This document shows positions 25,261 to 36,598 of a stretch of DNA of 64,000 nt, piece by piece (position 1 is the first letter of the stretch; each line of letters opens with the position of its first letter). Under the pieces are notes generated by a model. That model did not search any database. It was not told where the DNA came from and saw only the letters and a list, made by a program, of their open reading frames with translations. The position numbers were made by a program, and so were the translations under genes. Source of the DNA: Ciborinia camelliae (taxonomy: Eukaryota > Ascomycota > Leotiomycetes > Helotiales > Sclerotiniaceae); NCBI GenBank assembly GCA_025890175.1, contig JANPYM010000009.1, positions 700,527 to 764,526 of the forward strand. The letters run 5' to 3'.

Positions 25261-25743
25261 TCACACATTCATAATTAATCTCTGGTTCTTAATATAGTAT
25301 GGCCATCCCATCAACATCCAAACAATGCTCACCATCGCTATAACAAGAGACGGCAGTATTCCCCTATGTATACCCATAGTTTTAAAAACCAACCACTCGC
25401 TGACAAAATGTCCCAAAACTATCACATACGTCCACAAAGCCATAGTATATATCTCCTTATTGTCGATGTTGTAAGCAGCATATGTGCGAAGGATGAAAGA
25501 TACTAAGGTCCAAGTACCGAACAGTCGAGTACTGAGATTGGTAACTTGGGAATGCGAAGTTGGACCGGAGTAGGTTCGGCGCATTTTGGAGGGTGAGGTG
25601 TAGCATCCTATGGTATTGAAGATGGATGCTGCTGAGGTCTATGCTTGGATGAGCTTTGTTATTCTTTCTATTGGAAAGGAGCGACTCACGGCCAGAACCC
25701 AGTATGGTAATGCGCCATCGTGTTTGGGGAGGAGAGAGGACAT
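25261..25743 (-). CDS. ERG28: Ergosterol biosynthesis scaffold protein Erg28
   Basis: Two exons: a short first one from the ATG at 25743 (MSSLLPKHDGALPYWVLA) and a second running to the TGA at 25261. They join across a short intron as WVLA|TSAASIFNTIGCY. The rest shows the Erg28 pattern: TRLFGTWTLVSFILRTYAAY, YTMALWTYVIVLGHFVSEWLVF, and four predicted membrane spans in about 140 residues. Erg28 is an ER membrane protein that tethers the C-4 demethylation enzymes Erg25, Erg26 and Erg27. The C-terminus is short and polar. It lies head-to-head with an Erg26-family dehydrogenase, its biochemical partner, with 569 bp between the two ATGs. Confidence 0.93.
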
Positions 25744-26312
25744 ATTATTCTTTTGATCTATATGAAACTTCAATCTTGCTTCAGGACATAGTAATTGATG
25801 AAATGCAGTTCGATGGTAGATTAGAAATTGAAAGCAAACTTTGAAAATATACTAAGAAGTGTTGCGATTAAGTAAACTTCGACTTATTAGCCCTGATCTG
25901 GATAACATTCGGATAAAGTACGACCCGTTAAGCTATCATCGTATGAGTTGAAGATTCTCGCTTCCGGCTGGGAGGTTAGTGGGGACAAACCAACAGAAAC
26001 GCAGGGCTCAAGAAGACATAACAGTTGGGCTGATGAAGTCCCGCATTGGTGCAGAATAGTCTATGCAAAGGACTCAAACAAGGAAATATTCACGGACCAA
26101 AACCTAAAGTAGAAGGGAAAGGAAATGAGAAGTTCCTCATTCTCTACATAGAGCTCGAGGCTCCAAATGACCTAGTTTTTCGCCTGCATATGCGCCACAG
26201 GACCGACCCTTGACAAATATCTTCAATATAAGAATGATAAGAAGCCTGTTAGTTGTCTTCTATAAACTTAACTTCTTTCCATCACCAAAAAAAGCAAAGA
26301 TTCAAGCTTACA
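25744..26312. promoter_or_regulatory. Shared divergent promoter, ERG28 and Erg26-like gene
   Basis: A 569-bp interval between two divergent start codons of sterol C-4 demethylation genes. No exact TCGTATA sterol element was seen; one near-match (TCGTATG, about 25938) is not convincing. Co-regulation is inferred only from position. Confidence 0.5.
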
Positions 26313-27649
26313 ATGAATACTTCTCAGCCCATAAATTCCGTCCTCATTGTCGGTGGATGTGGTGCACTTGGGCATCGCCTCGTCACCGAGCTTCTCGGTC
26401 TCGAAACACCACCAGAGCAAATATATGTCTTCGATCTCCAGACCCAACAAAATCGTATCACAACAGTTCAATACCATGATGTAGATATATCAAGTAGAGA
26501 ACAAGTTTACTCGGCTCTTGGGGCTTTAACGCCAGTCCCTGAGGTTATTTTTCATACTGCTTCTCCGCCTTTTGGTCTGCTGGATTTGGAACTCTATCCT
26601 AAGGTTAATGTTGAGGGAACGAGGAATTTACTGGAGTGTGCTGAGGTATGTGGAAGACTTTTATTTGAACTTGTGGTAGCAGTGTGTCCGATAGTCTGGA
26701 CTAAAGTCCGATAATGAGATGATTCTTGATTCCTGGACCCATTTGGAACATTCAATCCGTTTGAAACATTCACAGCTCGTCAAACATTGAATCCATTTGG
26801 AACATTCATAGCTCTTTTTGCATTGAGTCTGGAGGTCGACCGATCGACAACCAAGACAATGTTAACACGAATAATCAATAGACCCTGGGCGTCAAAGCCT
26901 TCATCTATACCTCCAGCGCCTCAGTGCACCACGACGCAGTAAGCGATCAAACCGAAATGGACGAGACCCATCCCCTGGTTTTCCTCCCCACCCAAAAAGA
27001 ACTCTACTCCCACTCCAAAGCCCTCGGCGATCAACTAGTTCTCGATCACAACAATCCCGCTCAAAAGTTCCTCACAACCTGTATCCGACCATCCGGAATC
27101 TTTGGCGAAAATGACCCAGGCTCAGTGAAATCCTTCGTGGAAAGAGCCGCGGCCGGAAAACTCAAAATCCATATTGGAAACGGCAAAAATCTCTTTGATT
27201 TCACTTATGTGGGTAATCTTATCGATGCTCATATTCTAGCTGCGCAGACTTTGTTACGTCATCATAAAACTCCTATTGAGGATGAAACGATGCGTGTTGA
27301 TGGTCAAGGCTTCCTCATCACTAATGATGAACATATCCCCTTCTGGGAATTCGCCCGTGAAATTGGCGATGCAGCAGGTTACCCTACAAGGAAAGAGGAT
27401 TTGAGGTCGATACCGAAAATTGTTGGGTATAGTATGGCTGTCATTGCTGAGTGAATGGTGTGGATAGTTTCGTTTGGGCGCAAAAAATCGAGGGTTAATC
27501 GAGTGGGTATTGCATATAGTTGTATGACGAGGACATATCGAATTGATAAAGCAAAACGTGCTCTAGGCTATAAGCCACGTGTGAGCTTGAAGGAGGGCAT
27601 TAGACGTAGTGGATATTCTTTCGCGGTTAAGAATATGAAAACTGATTGA
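26313..27649 (+). pseudogene. Erg26-like 3-beta-hydroxysteroid dehydrogenase with in-frame TGA
   Basis: Two exons (26313-26645, 26882-27649) form one frame of 367 codons. It has the short-chain dehydrogenase nucleotide loop VLIVGGCGALGHRLV, FHTASPP, FIYTSSASV, the catalytic YSHSK, and the Erg26-type IRPSGIFGEND and NLFDFTYVGN blocks. These suggest a sterol-4-alpha-carboxylate 3-dehydrogenase or close paralogue. A TGA at 27452-27454 interrupts VIAE*MVWIVSFG, where family members usually have Trp. The frame then continues with typical C-terminal sequence (TRTYRIDKAKRALGY). The truncated product would be 301 residues, lacking the membrane-associated tail. It could be a pseudogene, a sequencing error or a tolerated truncation. 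The 236-bp intron holds repeat copy C. Confidence 0.82.
26646..26881 (+). repeat. Palindrome-core repeat, copy C, filling the dehydrogenase intron
   Basis: A 236-bp intron (donor GTATGTG, acceptor CAATAG). About 40 nt after the donor it reads GTGTCCGATAGTCTGGACT, then AAAGTCCGATAATGAGA, GATTCTTGATTCCTGG and CCATTTGGAACATTC, followed by a second CCATTTGGAACATTC block. The palindrome is partly degenerate. Order and orientation relative to the host gene are the same as in the MFS intron. Confidence 0.75.
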
Positions 27650-28295
27650 GGGGTACGGGAGGCGAATTTCTATAAGCGAATGTGGTCAAGATAGTATGCA
27701 TTGTTTCACTTCTTCCTGTATATTTGGTAGCAAGGGGTTTAAATTCATAAGATACTGCAGATGTGCCAGTATCTATCTAGCTTACATGTTTGGCCATCAA
27801 CTAAAGCTAATGCCATGGCATTTTCCTCTACAAAGCATTAACTTTCGAAGGAATGGATGGCACAATAGAATATGTGGAATAAGATCATCAACCTCGCCAC
27901 CAAAAAGTTTCTTTCTCTCGTTTGACATAACCACCTCCACTGCAGTCAAAATACCCTCTTCCCCAATAAAGCAATCTCCCTACGGCCATAAACAATCTTA
28001 ATTTGGCACCACTTTTATCTTCTTTCATTCGATACTTTAGCAGCTTGCTTTATTGGCATTGCATGCTTGCAGTAAAAACCTCCTTACATATTGATATATG
28101 TGTAGATGGTTACGCCCTAAAATTTTAGGAGCGAGACTCGGAAGGTCGATTTTCGATGAAGGATAGATCGATGAAATTCGATATTGGTTGCTGGCCGCAC
28201 AGAGCAGCGAAGAGCTATCTGTTGATCCGGGAGGAATATCCTTAGTATATCATGATTATGATGTCCTATGATGAATGGACCTTATCAGCGTAGAA
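27650..28295. other. Intergenic spacer between convergent genes
   Basis: About 650 bp between the stop of the dehydrogenase frame and the UPF1 stop. It probably holds both 3' UTRs. No gene is supported. Confidence 0.55.
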
Positions 28296-31200
28296 TCAGT
28301 CATAGCCTCCTCCGATTTGGCTTGCAAATGCAGTAGAAACACTCTTCTCGTCATCATCGAATCGGCGACCACTCAATAAAGAGCTTGTGCCAAACACACT
28401 ACCGGAATCGCCAGTTTTGTAATCAGCAATACGACCACCTGACTCGACGTATCGCTTCAAGCGGTCAGATTGACTCAAACTAGTTTGCTTCTGCCCTTCG
28501 TGAACGCTGGCACCGAGACTAACGCCACCTTGACCAATGCCCCTGCCATCTGTAACACTACTGCTTGTGACATCAGTGAACTCGCTAGCGGCAACAGATT
28601 CTCCAGCGATGCTCTCAGGTCCACGGCTACGTCCTTTTTGTCCATTGGCACGTGGTCCTCGTGAATCAAGACCAGGCCAATTATCAAGGCCGGTGAGAGG
28701 GAAGTTACCAAAGCCTGCAGGATAAGCAGATCCAACACCCACTCCACCGAGATGTGATGAGTGAACCGAAGAAACATCATCCAAAGCAGAGCTCATCATT
28801 GAACCCGTTTCAGTGAAATCCTGGAGTTGAGGGGCCTTGTTGTTACCATTTCGGCCATTGTGGGTCAATCCCATTTGATAACGTTGTGGGCCACGATAAG
28901 TTGTCTTTGGACGGCTGAATTGTAGAAGTGAAGTTTGCAAGTTTGAAAGTGGGCCTTCGACAAGACAGCTACGATCCTTGAAATGTTGTAACAAGTAGTG
29001 CCAGAGAGGATGCTTAGACAGAACCTTTGGATTACCAACAATAACAAGACCGTACTTGGCACGCGTCAAGGCTACATTGAGGCGTCTAGGATCGCTCAAG
29101 AAACCAATACCTTGATGATCATTCGATCTGACACAAGAAAGGATAATAAAATCTTTCTCTCGTCCTTGGAATGCATCGACGGAAGCAACTTCAACCTCCT
29201 TGTAGTGCTCTTTCTTAAAAGAACCAGTATTCTGCATAGAGGTTACGACATAACTGCGTTGGCCTTCATATGGAGTGATAACACCAATATCACCAGGCTG
29301 CACTCCAGCTTTGAAGAATCGTGTAACAATCTTCTCTACGTTTGAAGCTTCAGTTCTGTTAAGATAAGAAGTACCAGAAGCAGAGATTTCCTCATTGCCA
29401 AGATTGGACCAGAACATCATGGGCGTATCGGCCACAGGCCAAGGGAAATCAACATCGCGACGAAGTCGTTGTTGCATTGTAACACCATTCTGCAGAGAAC
29501 CATCGTAGAACATGTTCGATGGAAATTCAGAAAGACATGGGTGCATACGATATTGCACATTGAGTCGAATAGGGCTGAGACCAAGGTGGACTAAACGTTC
29601 GAAGAGTGACTGGTTCAGACCTGCCTTTGCAGCTTTCTTGTTCATGATGACGGGACCTAATTGTTGGTGATCTCCAACCAAAACTACTTGTTTACATCCC
29701 AGGACAAGTGGAATCATGCATTCTGGCTCTGCGGATTGAGTAGATTCGTCGATGAGGACTGTTCTGAATTTCATTTTGGCAAGTCTTGGGTCTCCGGCTC
29801 CAACACAAGTACAGCAAATGACATCAGCATTGCTCAAAATCTCACGTTCGGCAGCTCTTGTCAATGCCTTAAACTTCTTCTCATCTTGACTAGACAACTC
29901 GCCGAGCTCGCTCTTCAATTGAGTAAGTTTAGCCAATTCGTGATTGCTGTCATTCATGCGGACCTGCTCGTGCAAAGAGAGAAATCCAACAGATGATTCG
30001 ACATCTTCGCGGGACTTGGCTGTAAGACGTACAACTTTGAGTTGAGTTCGATGTATACGCTCACAGAGTTGATCGACCGCAACGTTAGAAGGAGCACATA
30101 CAAGGACTTGGCCACCATTGACCTTAGCCAAATGATAAATGACTGTGGCGGATGTGACTGTCTTTCCAGTTCCTGGAGGCCCTTGAATAAGACTCAAAGG
30201 CTTCTGTAATACACTCTTGACAGCACTAATTTGACTGCTGTTCAATTCCGGTAAACCAGGAACACTAAACTTCTTGGGCATTTGAATCTTCATTGGAGCC
30301 GCAGCTACCTCGTGACCAAGAAGTTTGTGGAAAATGTATCCCGATACACTCATTTCATCCACAGCAAAAGTCTTCATGGCAAATTGCATGCGGTCGTAAG
30401 ATGTTGCCTTCCAGACATAATCGGCAGAGAAGTTATGGGTGCATTCCGTTGGTACTGATTTATCATTGCCGACTTTTCGGAGTTCGATAGTAACTTCATC
30501 AGATTGATTGTTTGGAATTTTGACCACATACCCAACACCCTCCCAGACAGGTCGTAGCTCGCCCTTGTACTTGAGTCGCATCTCATCACCTACAGCGAGT
30601 TTTACATCACCAAGCTCAATCTTGGGAAGAATGAAGCTAGCCAAGTGTTTGTTATTCAAACCATAATCCCAGCGAATAATTAATCCATCCTCGGATTGGG
30701 CCTCCTTGAGTTTACGGTCGTAATCTGCCTCAATTTTGACCAAAGGTCCAAAGACATTCTGATATTGGTAGGCATCATCGTATTTGAGAAGAACAGGGGC
30801 CGGGTCATCATCAATTCCAGCAGCCTTTTCCAAATCGGAAAGGGTAGCGTTGATATTATCCTTCCACATCTCCTCCAACTTCGCAATCATCGGTGGCGTG
30901 AGATGTCGGGCGCGAAGTTGTTCTGCATCCGTAGGAAGAGACACAAGCCAAGTCAAAAAAGATCGATCCTCAATCAACGGTTGCCATTTGGATACATCCC
31001 AACTCATATCTTTCGAAGACGGAGCAGAGGCACAAGGCTGACGGCATAGGAGAACCACGACGGTATCAGATTTGGCAGGAATGAAGCCGAGTAGGAAAAC
31101 ATTTTTTATACCACAGTTGTAGCATTCGAGTACGGTATCTCCGAGGGTTGACAATGGGTGTAACTGAACTTCCTTGTGTCTTGCGCGAACAAGATGATTG

Positions 31201-31655
31201 ACGATATGTGAAGATGTAGCATTTCCTCGGGCACTGCAGAACCACTTGTTGCATCCTAAGCACTTGACAACACAGCTTGGAGAGTGAATTCCACAATATC
31301 TACACATCAAATCAGCCCAGTTCAGGACAATTTGGATTGTTGATAGTTCAACTTACGCGCATGCGTGTGCTGGTAGTTCCTTCTCATCCTCAAGACCTCT
31401 AAGTCCAAGAGTTTTCATGCCATCGACTGGAACGCTTGCAAGACTCTCATTATCATCATCGTCAAATACTTCGGTCTCGTTGTCATCATCATCGCTTCTT
31501 CGTCTGCTGGATCCTAAACCACCATGACCTCCATATTGTCCATACAACAAGCTTTCATCCGGATCAATATTTGAGAGGTCATCTGCACCGGCATTGATTG
31601 CAGCAGCAGAATCGGATATTAGGTGGTTTCCTACATGGGCGAAAGCGCTTTCCAT
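28296..31655 (-). CDS. UPF1: Nonsense-mediated decay RNA helicase Upf1
   Basis: Two exons (31655-31357, 31299-28296) sum to 3303 nt, 1100 residues, a usual length. The N-terminus is acidic ([16 protein letters not shown]). The Cys/His-rich UPF2-binding domain starts at the splice: [43 protein letters not shown]. Superfamily 1 helicase motifs follow: GPPGTGKT (Walker A), [22 protein letters not shown] (Walker B), [26 protein letters not shown] and NVALTRAK. The C-terminus is Gly/Ser-rich with SQ sites and the conserved [14 protein letters not shown]. It detects and destroys mRNAs with premature stops in the cytoplasm. The start codon is the Met that begins MESAFAHVG. It is divergent from IMP4. 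Confidence 0.97.
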
Positions 31656-32282
31656 GATGACAGTATGTCCAGATACTACACACGAGATTTCAAAGGTTAG
31701 AAACAGCTGCAAAATAGGACAATAGAGCAAATAAGAACACGAGAATCATCTGATAGAGATCCCATGGGACCTCACAGATTCCATCCATACTTACAGTAGG
31801 TTGGACAAATTTCTTATGTTTGAAAGTAGGCTTTGTGGCGGAGGCCGGCGCAAAGATATTGGAGGTAATATTGAAAACTGGGCCAGACTTTCAAGTCATT
31901 ATCGAAACTTTCACTGTAAATTCGCACAATCGGTCTTGGTCTTGCAAGTGATAGATATCTTTTGTATGATACAGAATGAGTCCAGAACTCTTTTTTTCCC
32001 CTCTGTGAAGGTAGTTGGTAGTTGGTAGTTGGTGGAGTACTGAAGAGGTGAAGAGGTGCACAGTTGCGTTTTTTGATTGTGTGGGATTTCACATAATTGA
32101 TGCAGCCTGCGATTAGGTACTTAGCGTGCGTGCCGATGCTTGCCGATGCCGATCCTGATAAAGGTTTGTAGATAGAAACTTTTTTTTCTGCTTGAACTTG
32201 ATCTTGAATCACCAGACATCTCGAAGCTTCTTAACCAACACTCTCTTGGTTTTTCATACAATTGTTTTATACAATTTTCAAG
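31656..32282. promoter_or_regulatory. Divergent promoter region, UPF1 and IMP4
   Basis: A 627-bp interval between the two start codons. It includes a triplicated GTAGTTG stretch near 32012-32032 and pyrimidine runs typical of fungal promoters. No defined factor site is claimed. Confidence 0.45.
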
Positions 32283-33285
32283 ATGATTGTAAGATATTTT
32301 ATAAGATTATTTGATATCTTCATACCTTGGATCATATCTCTTTTTTACACAATTCTTTGAGATTCGTGGAAATTGGCTAATACAAATTCTATAGCGCAAA
32401 CAAGCCCGACAACGACGAGATTACCTCTACAGAAGAGCCTTAACCCTTCGTGATGCTGAGATCAGTGAAAAGCGCGCAAAACTTCGAGCTTCCTTAGCAT
32501 CCGGCAAACCTTTAGATCCATCCATTGCGAATGATAAGAAACTACGAGAAGATTATAAATATGATGAATCACGACCAGATCTGACGGCAAACGAGGAACT
32601 TGATTTGGATGATGAATACGCTCAGCTTTCCGGAATTATTGATCCTCGAGTACTTGTCACAACTTCAAGAGATCCTTCATCAAGACTTTCGGCTTTTGCG
32701 AAAGAGATTAGATTGTTGATACCAACTTCAATTCGTTTGAATCGAGGAAATCTCATTTTGCCAAGTCTGATTACATCTGCCCAAGCATCTGGACTTTCCG
32801 ATATTATCCTCCTTCATGAACATCGTGGTACACCAACAGCCTTGACCTTATCCCACTTCCCGCATGGACCCACGATATCTTTCTCTCTACACAATGTTGT
32901 TTTGCGCCATGATATCCCAAACAGCTCCCGTGGTACGGTCAGCGAGTCTTATCCTCATCTAATCTTCGAAGGCTTTACATCAAGATTGGGTCTTCGAATT
33001 GTCAAAATCTTGAAACATATCTTTCCACCAAGAGAAGCGATTACGAACAAAACGAAAATCGGAAGCAGGGTTGTAACCTTCAAAAATATTGAAGATAGTA
33101 TCGAAGTTCGACACCACGTGTTCGTCAAGACGGGATATCAAAGTGTGGAACTCGCAGAAGTTGGACCTCGAATGACGATGAGATGCTTTGAGATTAGAGG
33201 AGGTACATTGGAGAATAAGGATGGTGATGTTGAATGGAGAATGAACCAGTATACGAGAACATCGAAGAAGAAGGACTATCTGTGA
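32283..33285 (+). CDS. IMP4: U3 snoRNP protein Imp4 (Brix domain)
   Basis: Two exons (32283-32288, 32395-33285) sum to 897 nt, 298 residues. The first coding exon is only ATG ATT, joined to RKQARQRRDYLYRRAL, matching the Imp4 N-terminus. The Brix domain follows: LVTTSRDPSSRLSAFAKEIR, IRLNRGN, HEHRGTPTALTLSHFPHGPT, SESYPHLIFEGFTSRLGLR, and the C-terminal GPRMTMRCFEIRGGTLE. Imp4 acts in the nucleolar small-subunit processome with Imp3 and Mpp10 in 18S rRNA maturation. The 106-bp intron separates the two-codon exon from the body, so a start inside exon 2 would miss the basic N-terminus. Complete. Confidence 0.96.
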
Positions 33286-34659
33286 AGGCTTGGGAAATGG
33301 TTATTTGCTTGTTTGTTTAGCGTGGAGTTTGGTGGATTCAACTTACTGTTCTGAGGCTCAAAGAATTTCAAATCGAGGTCCTTCATCGACATATCTAAGA
33401 AAGAGTTTGGCAAAGAAGAAAATATCCGCCGAAAGCATAGGCAGAAGCCATATGGTCGCTGCGACTCTCCATGCCTCATCTATCGACATTGAAAGAATCG
33501 AGAATGTACCAAAGACGATTTCACGCATCGTGGGTACTGTAAAATTGTGACATCAGTTTATGGTTGGGTATCATTTGGACCCCTCATTTCAGCTACCTTG
33601 TTATGCATTTTGGTTTCTTTGTTCAGCATAGAGTTGCGGGTGACGCAAACAAAAGTGCCAAAGGTGGTCTAGGTAATTTAGAAGCACATTTTCAATCACA
33701 CCGTTTATTTGTTTGCTCCTAAAGCTCTTTCGACGCTATATTGTATTATCTTAAAAACACACTATTACCAAATATGCTGATATTCTTTTGCTCGAAACAG
33801 GAATTGCACGAGATGTACAAAGTGCACACCAAAACACGCTCCTTCCAAAGTTCAAGCCTTCGAGCCCGAAAAACTTTTTGATTGCCAAATCTGGATTAAA
33901 ACATTCAAGAGTGTTGTAAGGTAGAAGTCATGAGAGACTAACTGCTTGTTAAATTTCATTTTAGACATTCAAATCGTTTGGATGTGTTATATTAGTTTTG
34001 CACTTTTAATGAGTTTGGTATACGATTTATTCCGTATATCATACCAAACTACAATCTCGAGTTATTTCATCTATCCTTCATACATTTTTGAGCAAACGTC
34101 CCTTCATCGTTGAACCAATATCTCTACCGCTTCACTCTTTCAGCGGGCTATCTGATGGGGTTGAAAGGTACATAAGCAGTCACCACTCCTTTCAAAAAAT
34201 CCACAAATTTGACCATTCTCTCACTTGTCTCTGAAAGCTGATTCTGTTCCTACTTGATTAATAAGCACCTGATTCCTAAAGCTCGATTAAGAGCTCTTGA
34301 AACCCCTGAAACGCTTGATTGAGCACCTGATTTCGACGCCGTGGTACAGCTGATTCGGATCGAGAAGCTCGCGAAGCACAAAAGGGGGTTGGTGTCAGGG
34401 TTGCTGCCTAAGGCATAGAGCTAGAGCTTAGGAGGGTATTCAAACAGTTCCTCTTTCATAGAATCCTTTTCCTCTTCATAGTTTACTACAATACTATTCC
34501 GATACCTAAGATTATGATTCCTTTTTTCCTTTCACTCCTTGACATTCTGTTTATTCGTTGTTGAATTATTAATACCTTACAATGGCCGTCTTTGATGAGA
34601 ATGGGTGGCCGGAAAGTAGGGTAGGGGACTTACAATCAAACATCACCTAAACTTGGAAA

Positions 34660-34949
34660 ATGGCAGCTTTTGTCCCAAAATACCTTCGAGTGACTTGGTT
34701 CTGGACACAGCTTTGGGCACAACTTGCATGCTTTGTTATCTTCTTCTACGACTATCATAAGGCTGAGTTTTCAACTTGGGATGAAGCAGAATGGGCTACC
34801 CATAGGTGCAGGCCTGGTCAATATTTTTGTAAGTTATAATTAGCTCAATGTTCACATTGGAAGATTCAGCTAATGGTGGTATGTCTTTTTCAGACCCTCT
34901 TCTGCATCTCCTACCTGATTTCTTGTTGGTACAACCCCATTGTGTATGA
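34660..34949 (+). other. Possible small hydrophobic protein gene
   Basis: Two exons (34660-34828, 34894-34949) would encode 74 residues starting MAAFVPKYLRVTWFW, with one hydrophobic segment (LWAQLACFVIFFY). The splice uses GTAAGT and TTTCAG. An alternative start at 34582 with another small intron also stays in frame. Downstream frames remain hydrophobic (IPIVSAFVYILKAYCSFGG) but are shifted, so the gene may be longer and frameshifted, or a relic. No family is recognised. Confidence 0.3.
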
Positions 34950-35612
34950 TACCAATTGTATCTGCCTTTGTGTATATTTTGAAAGCATATTGCTCATTTG
35001 GAGGAGCACAACTTGTCTTTTTCTTTGGCCCGCTGCTAGCTTTAGGGCCTACAAGGAATCATCTTTCCCCGGAAAATTCGGACTTTTTTTGGGCCTGGCC
35101 CTTTGGCTTTGTGATGGAAAAGTCTTTGGAGCGGAATCAGCTATAGCAATAGGAATCGAAATCAGAATCAGGATCAGAATCGGCTGTACTTTGCTCGATT
35201 TTTTTTGACAATTGTAATGGTGTTTCGAGATTGGAAATTCGAAATAACATGGAAAAAGCAAAAGTAATATTTCTGGTGATTTCTTGGGCTCTTATTGCCT
35301 ACTTACTGATTGCTGCTGTTGGTATCACCTCGGTGGTATGATACAGATAATCAACTGATATGTATAATAAGGCATGGTATAATATGGTCGTTGTATTGAA
35401 GAGCTGGAAGCTACGAGGGGAGGTTATATGCCCGCAGTGTGAGGCTTCTTTGAGCCTGTCGAATCAGGCATCCACTTATGTATACCTCCAGCTGGAGAGG
35501 CCTAACCTCTTGCAACCTCTATCCTTCCTACATAATAAATAATAAGTCTTCTACAACCACAATCCCCGCAGCGGATTGCCTAGTGCGACCACGTACTAAG
35601 TGACTTACGGCG

Positions 35613-35638
35613 CAAGCATGAGACTTGTCTCATGCTTG
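35613..35638. repeat. Perfect 12-bp inverted repeat (hairpin)
   Basis: CAAGCATGAGAC, a 2-nt TT spacer, then GTCTCATGCTTG: a perfect hairpin in the gene desert. It could be a terminal repeat relic or a structured transcript end, with no nearby gene to decide. Confidence 0.85.
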
Positions 35639-36489
35639 AGATGTCGCAACAGCTGCCTCTTTCGTATACAGCAGTCGGAGGTGTAAGGAGGAGCTGTGGA
35701 GGTTGCTTTCTATCGAACTTTCTGCGGGTGCTCCACTAACCTTATTAGGAATAGGAAGCATGGTTCCGATCCTATTGTGGATACATCATACATAATCTGA
35801 AGGTTTTCTGGGGATACTTCATCTTGCCCCATCAAATTAAAGTTGACACTTTCACGATACTTTCTTTCTTTTTTTAATTCCTAAACTCTTGAGTCTTGGC
35901 ATTCTCCTACAGTCCTAAAGATTTGAAGATAACTGGAAAGATACCTATGTTATGAACTATTACGACGGGAACGGTATGCACTACTCTGAGCCACCAGTCC
36001 GTCCAATGTCCAATGCTCTATGAGTTACCTACATATCGGACATTTTTACCCATGAAAGTACCGAGGCCTAACACAAACAATATCACTTGAATCCTCCCTT
36101 TTCAGGCAAAAAACCCGCTCTTTATTGATCATTTCATTCGGATGTACGGAGTAGGATCACTTGGGTGTAAGTGGAAATATGGATTTCGAAGTACGTAACC
36201 TTTAATTTGAAGCTATCCCCACTTTCGCTGAAATGGTCATCATTACAAATGATGACGGTGAGCTGAAGAGCCTCATCCCCATCACATATACCCCTCTACC
36301 TGCTCCACTACCTTAATGCAAAAGCAACGTTGACAGCGGGTTTTACCTCCGAAGCTAAAAATATCATTTGAAGGAAAAGAGTGGAAAATGACACGATGAT
36401 ATGAAGTAGCCAAAGTCCAAAGTAGCCGAGTGCATTAACTTTTTTGTTGGTTGTCATCTATTGCAGATTTCCCCTCTATTAACACTAAC

Positions 36490-36598
36490 GGACTCCTACT
36501 GCCAGAAAGTCCGCAACGTGGTAAACTAGGTACATACAAGGGGATAGACACCCTGCCTCGCCTCTTCCCGAGCCGCGGACTTTCTAACGGCAGGAGCA
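36490..36598. repeat. Imperfect inverted repeat, about 25-bp arms
   Basis: The arms share a perfect AGAAAGTCCGC (36504-36514) against GCGGACTTTCT (36575-36585), flanked by CTCCTACTGCC and its partly matching partner GGCAGGAG. The loop is about 60 bp. Possible remnant of a small non-autonomous element. Confidence 0.65.

Noticed and set aside
25930..25945. Sterol regulatory element in the ERG28 promoter
   Set aside because: Only a near-match TCGTATG, expected by chance.
27452..27454. RIP as cause of the TGA
   Set aside because: TGG to TGA changes a C in CpC context on the other strand, not the preferred CpA, and surrounding sequence shows no C-to-T decay.
28470..31049. Many open frames opposite UPF1
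   Set aside because: They are antisense or shifted shadows of a long, strongly conserved coding exon and have no features of their own.
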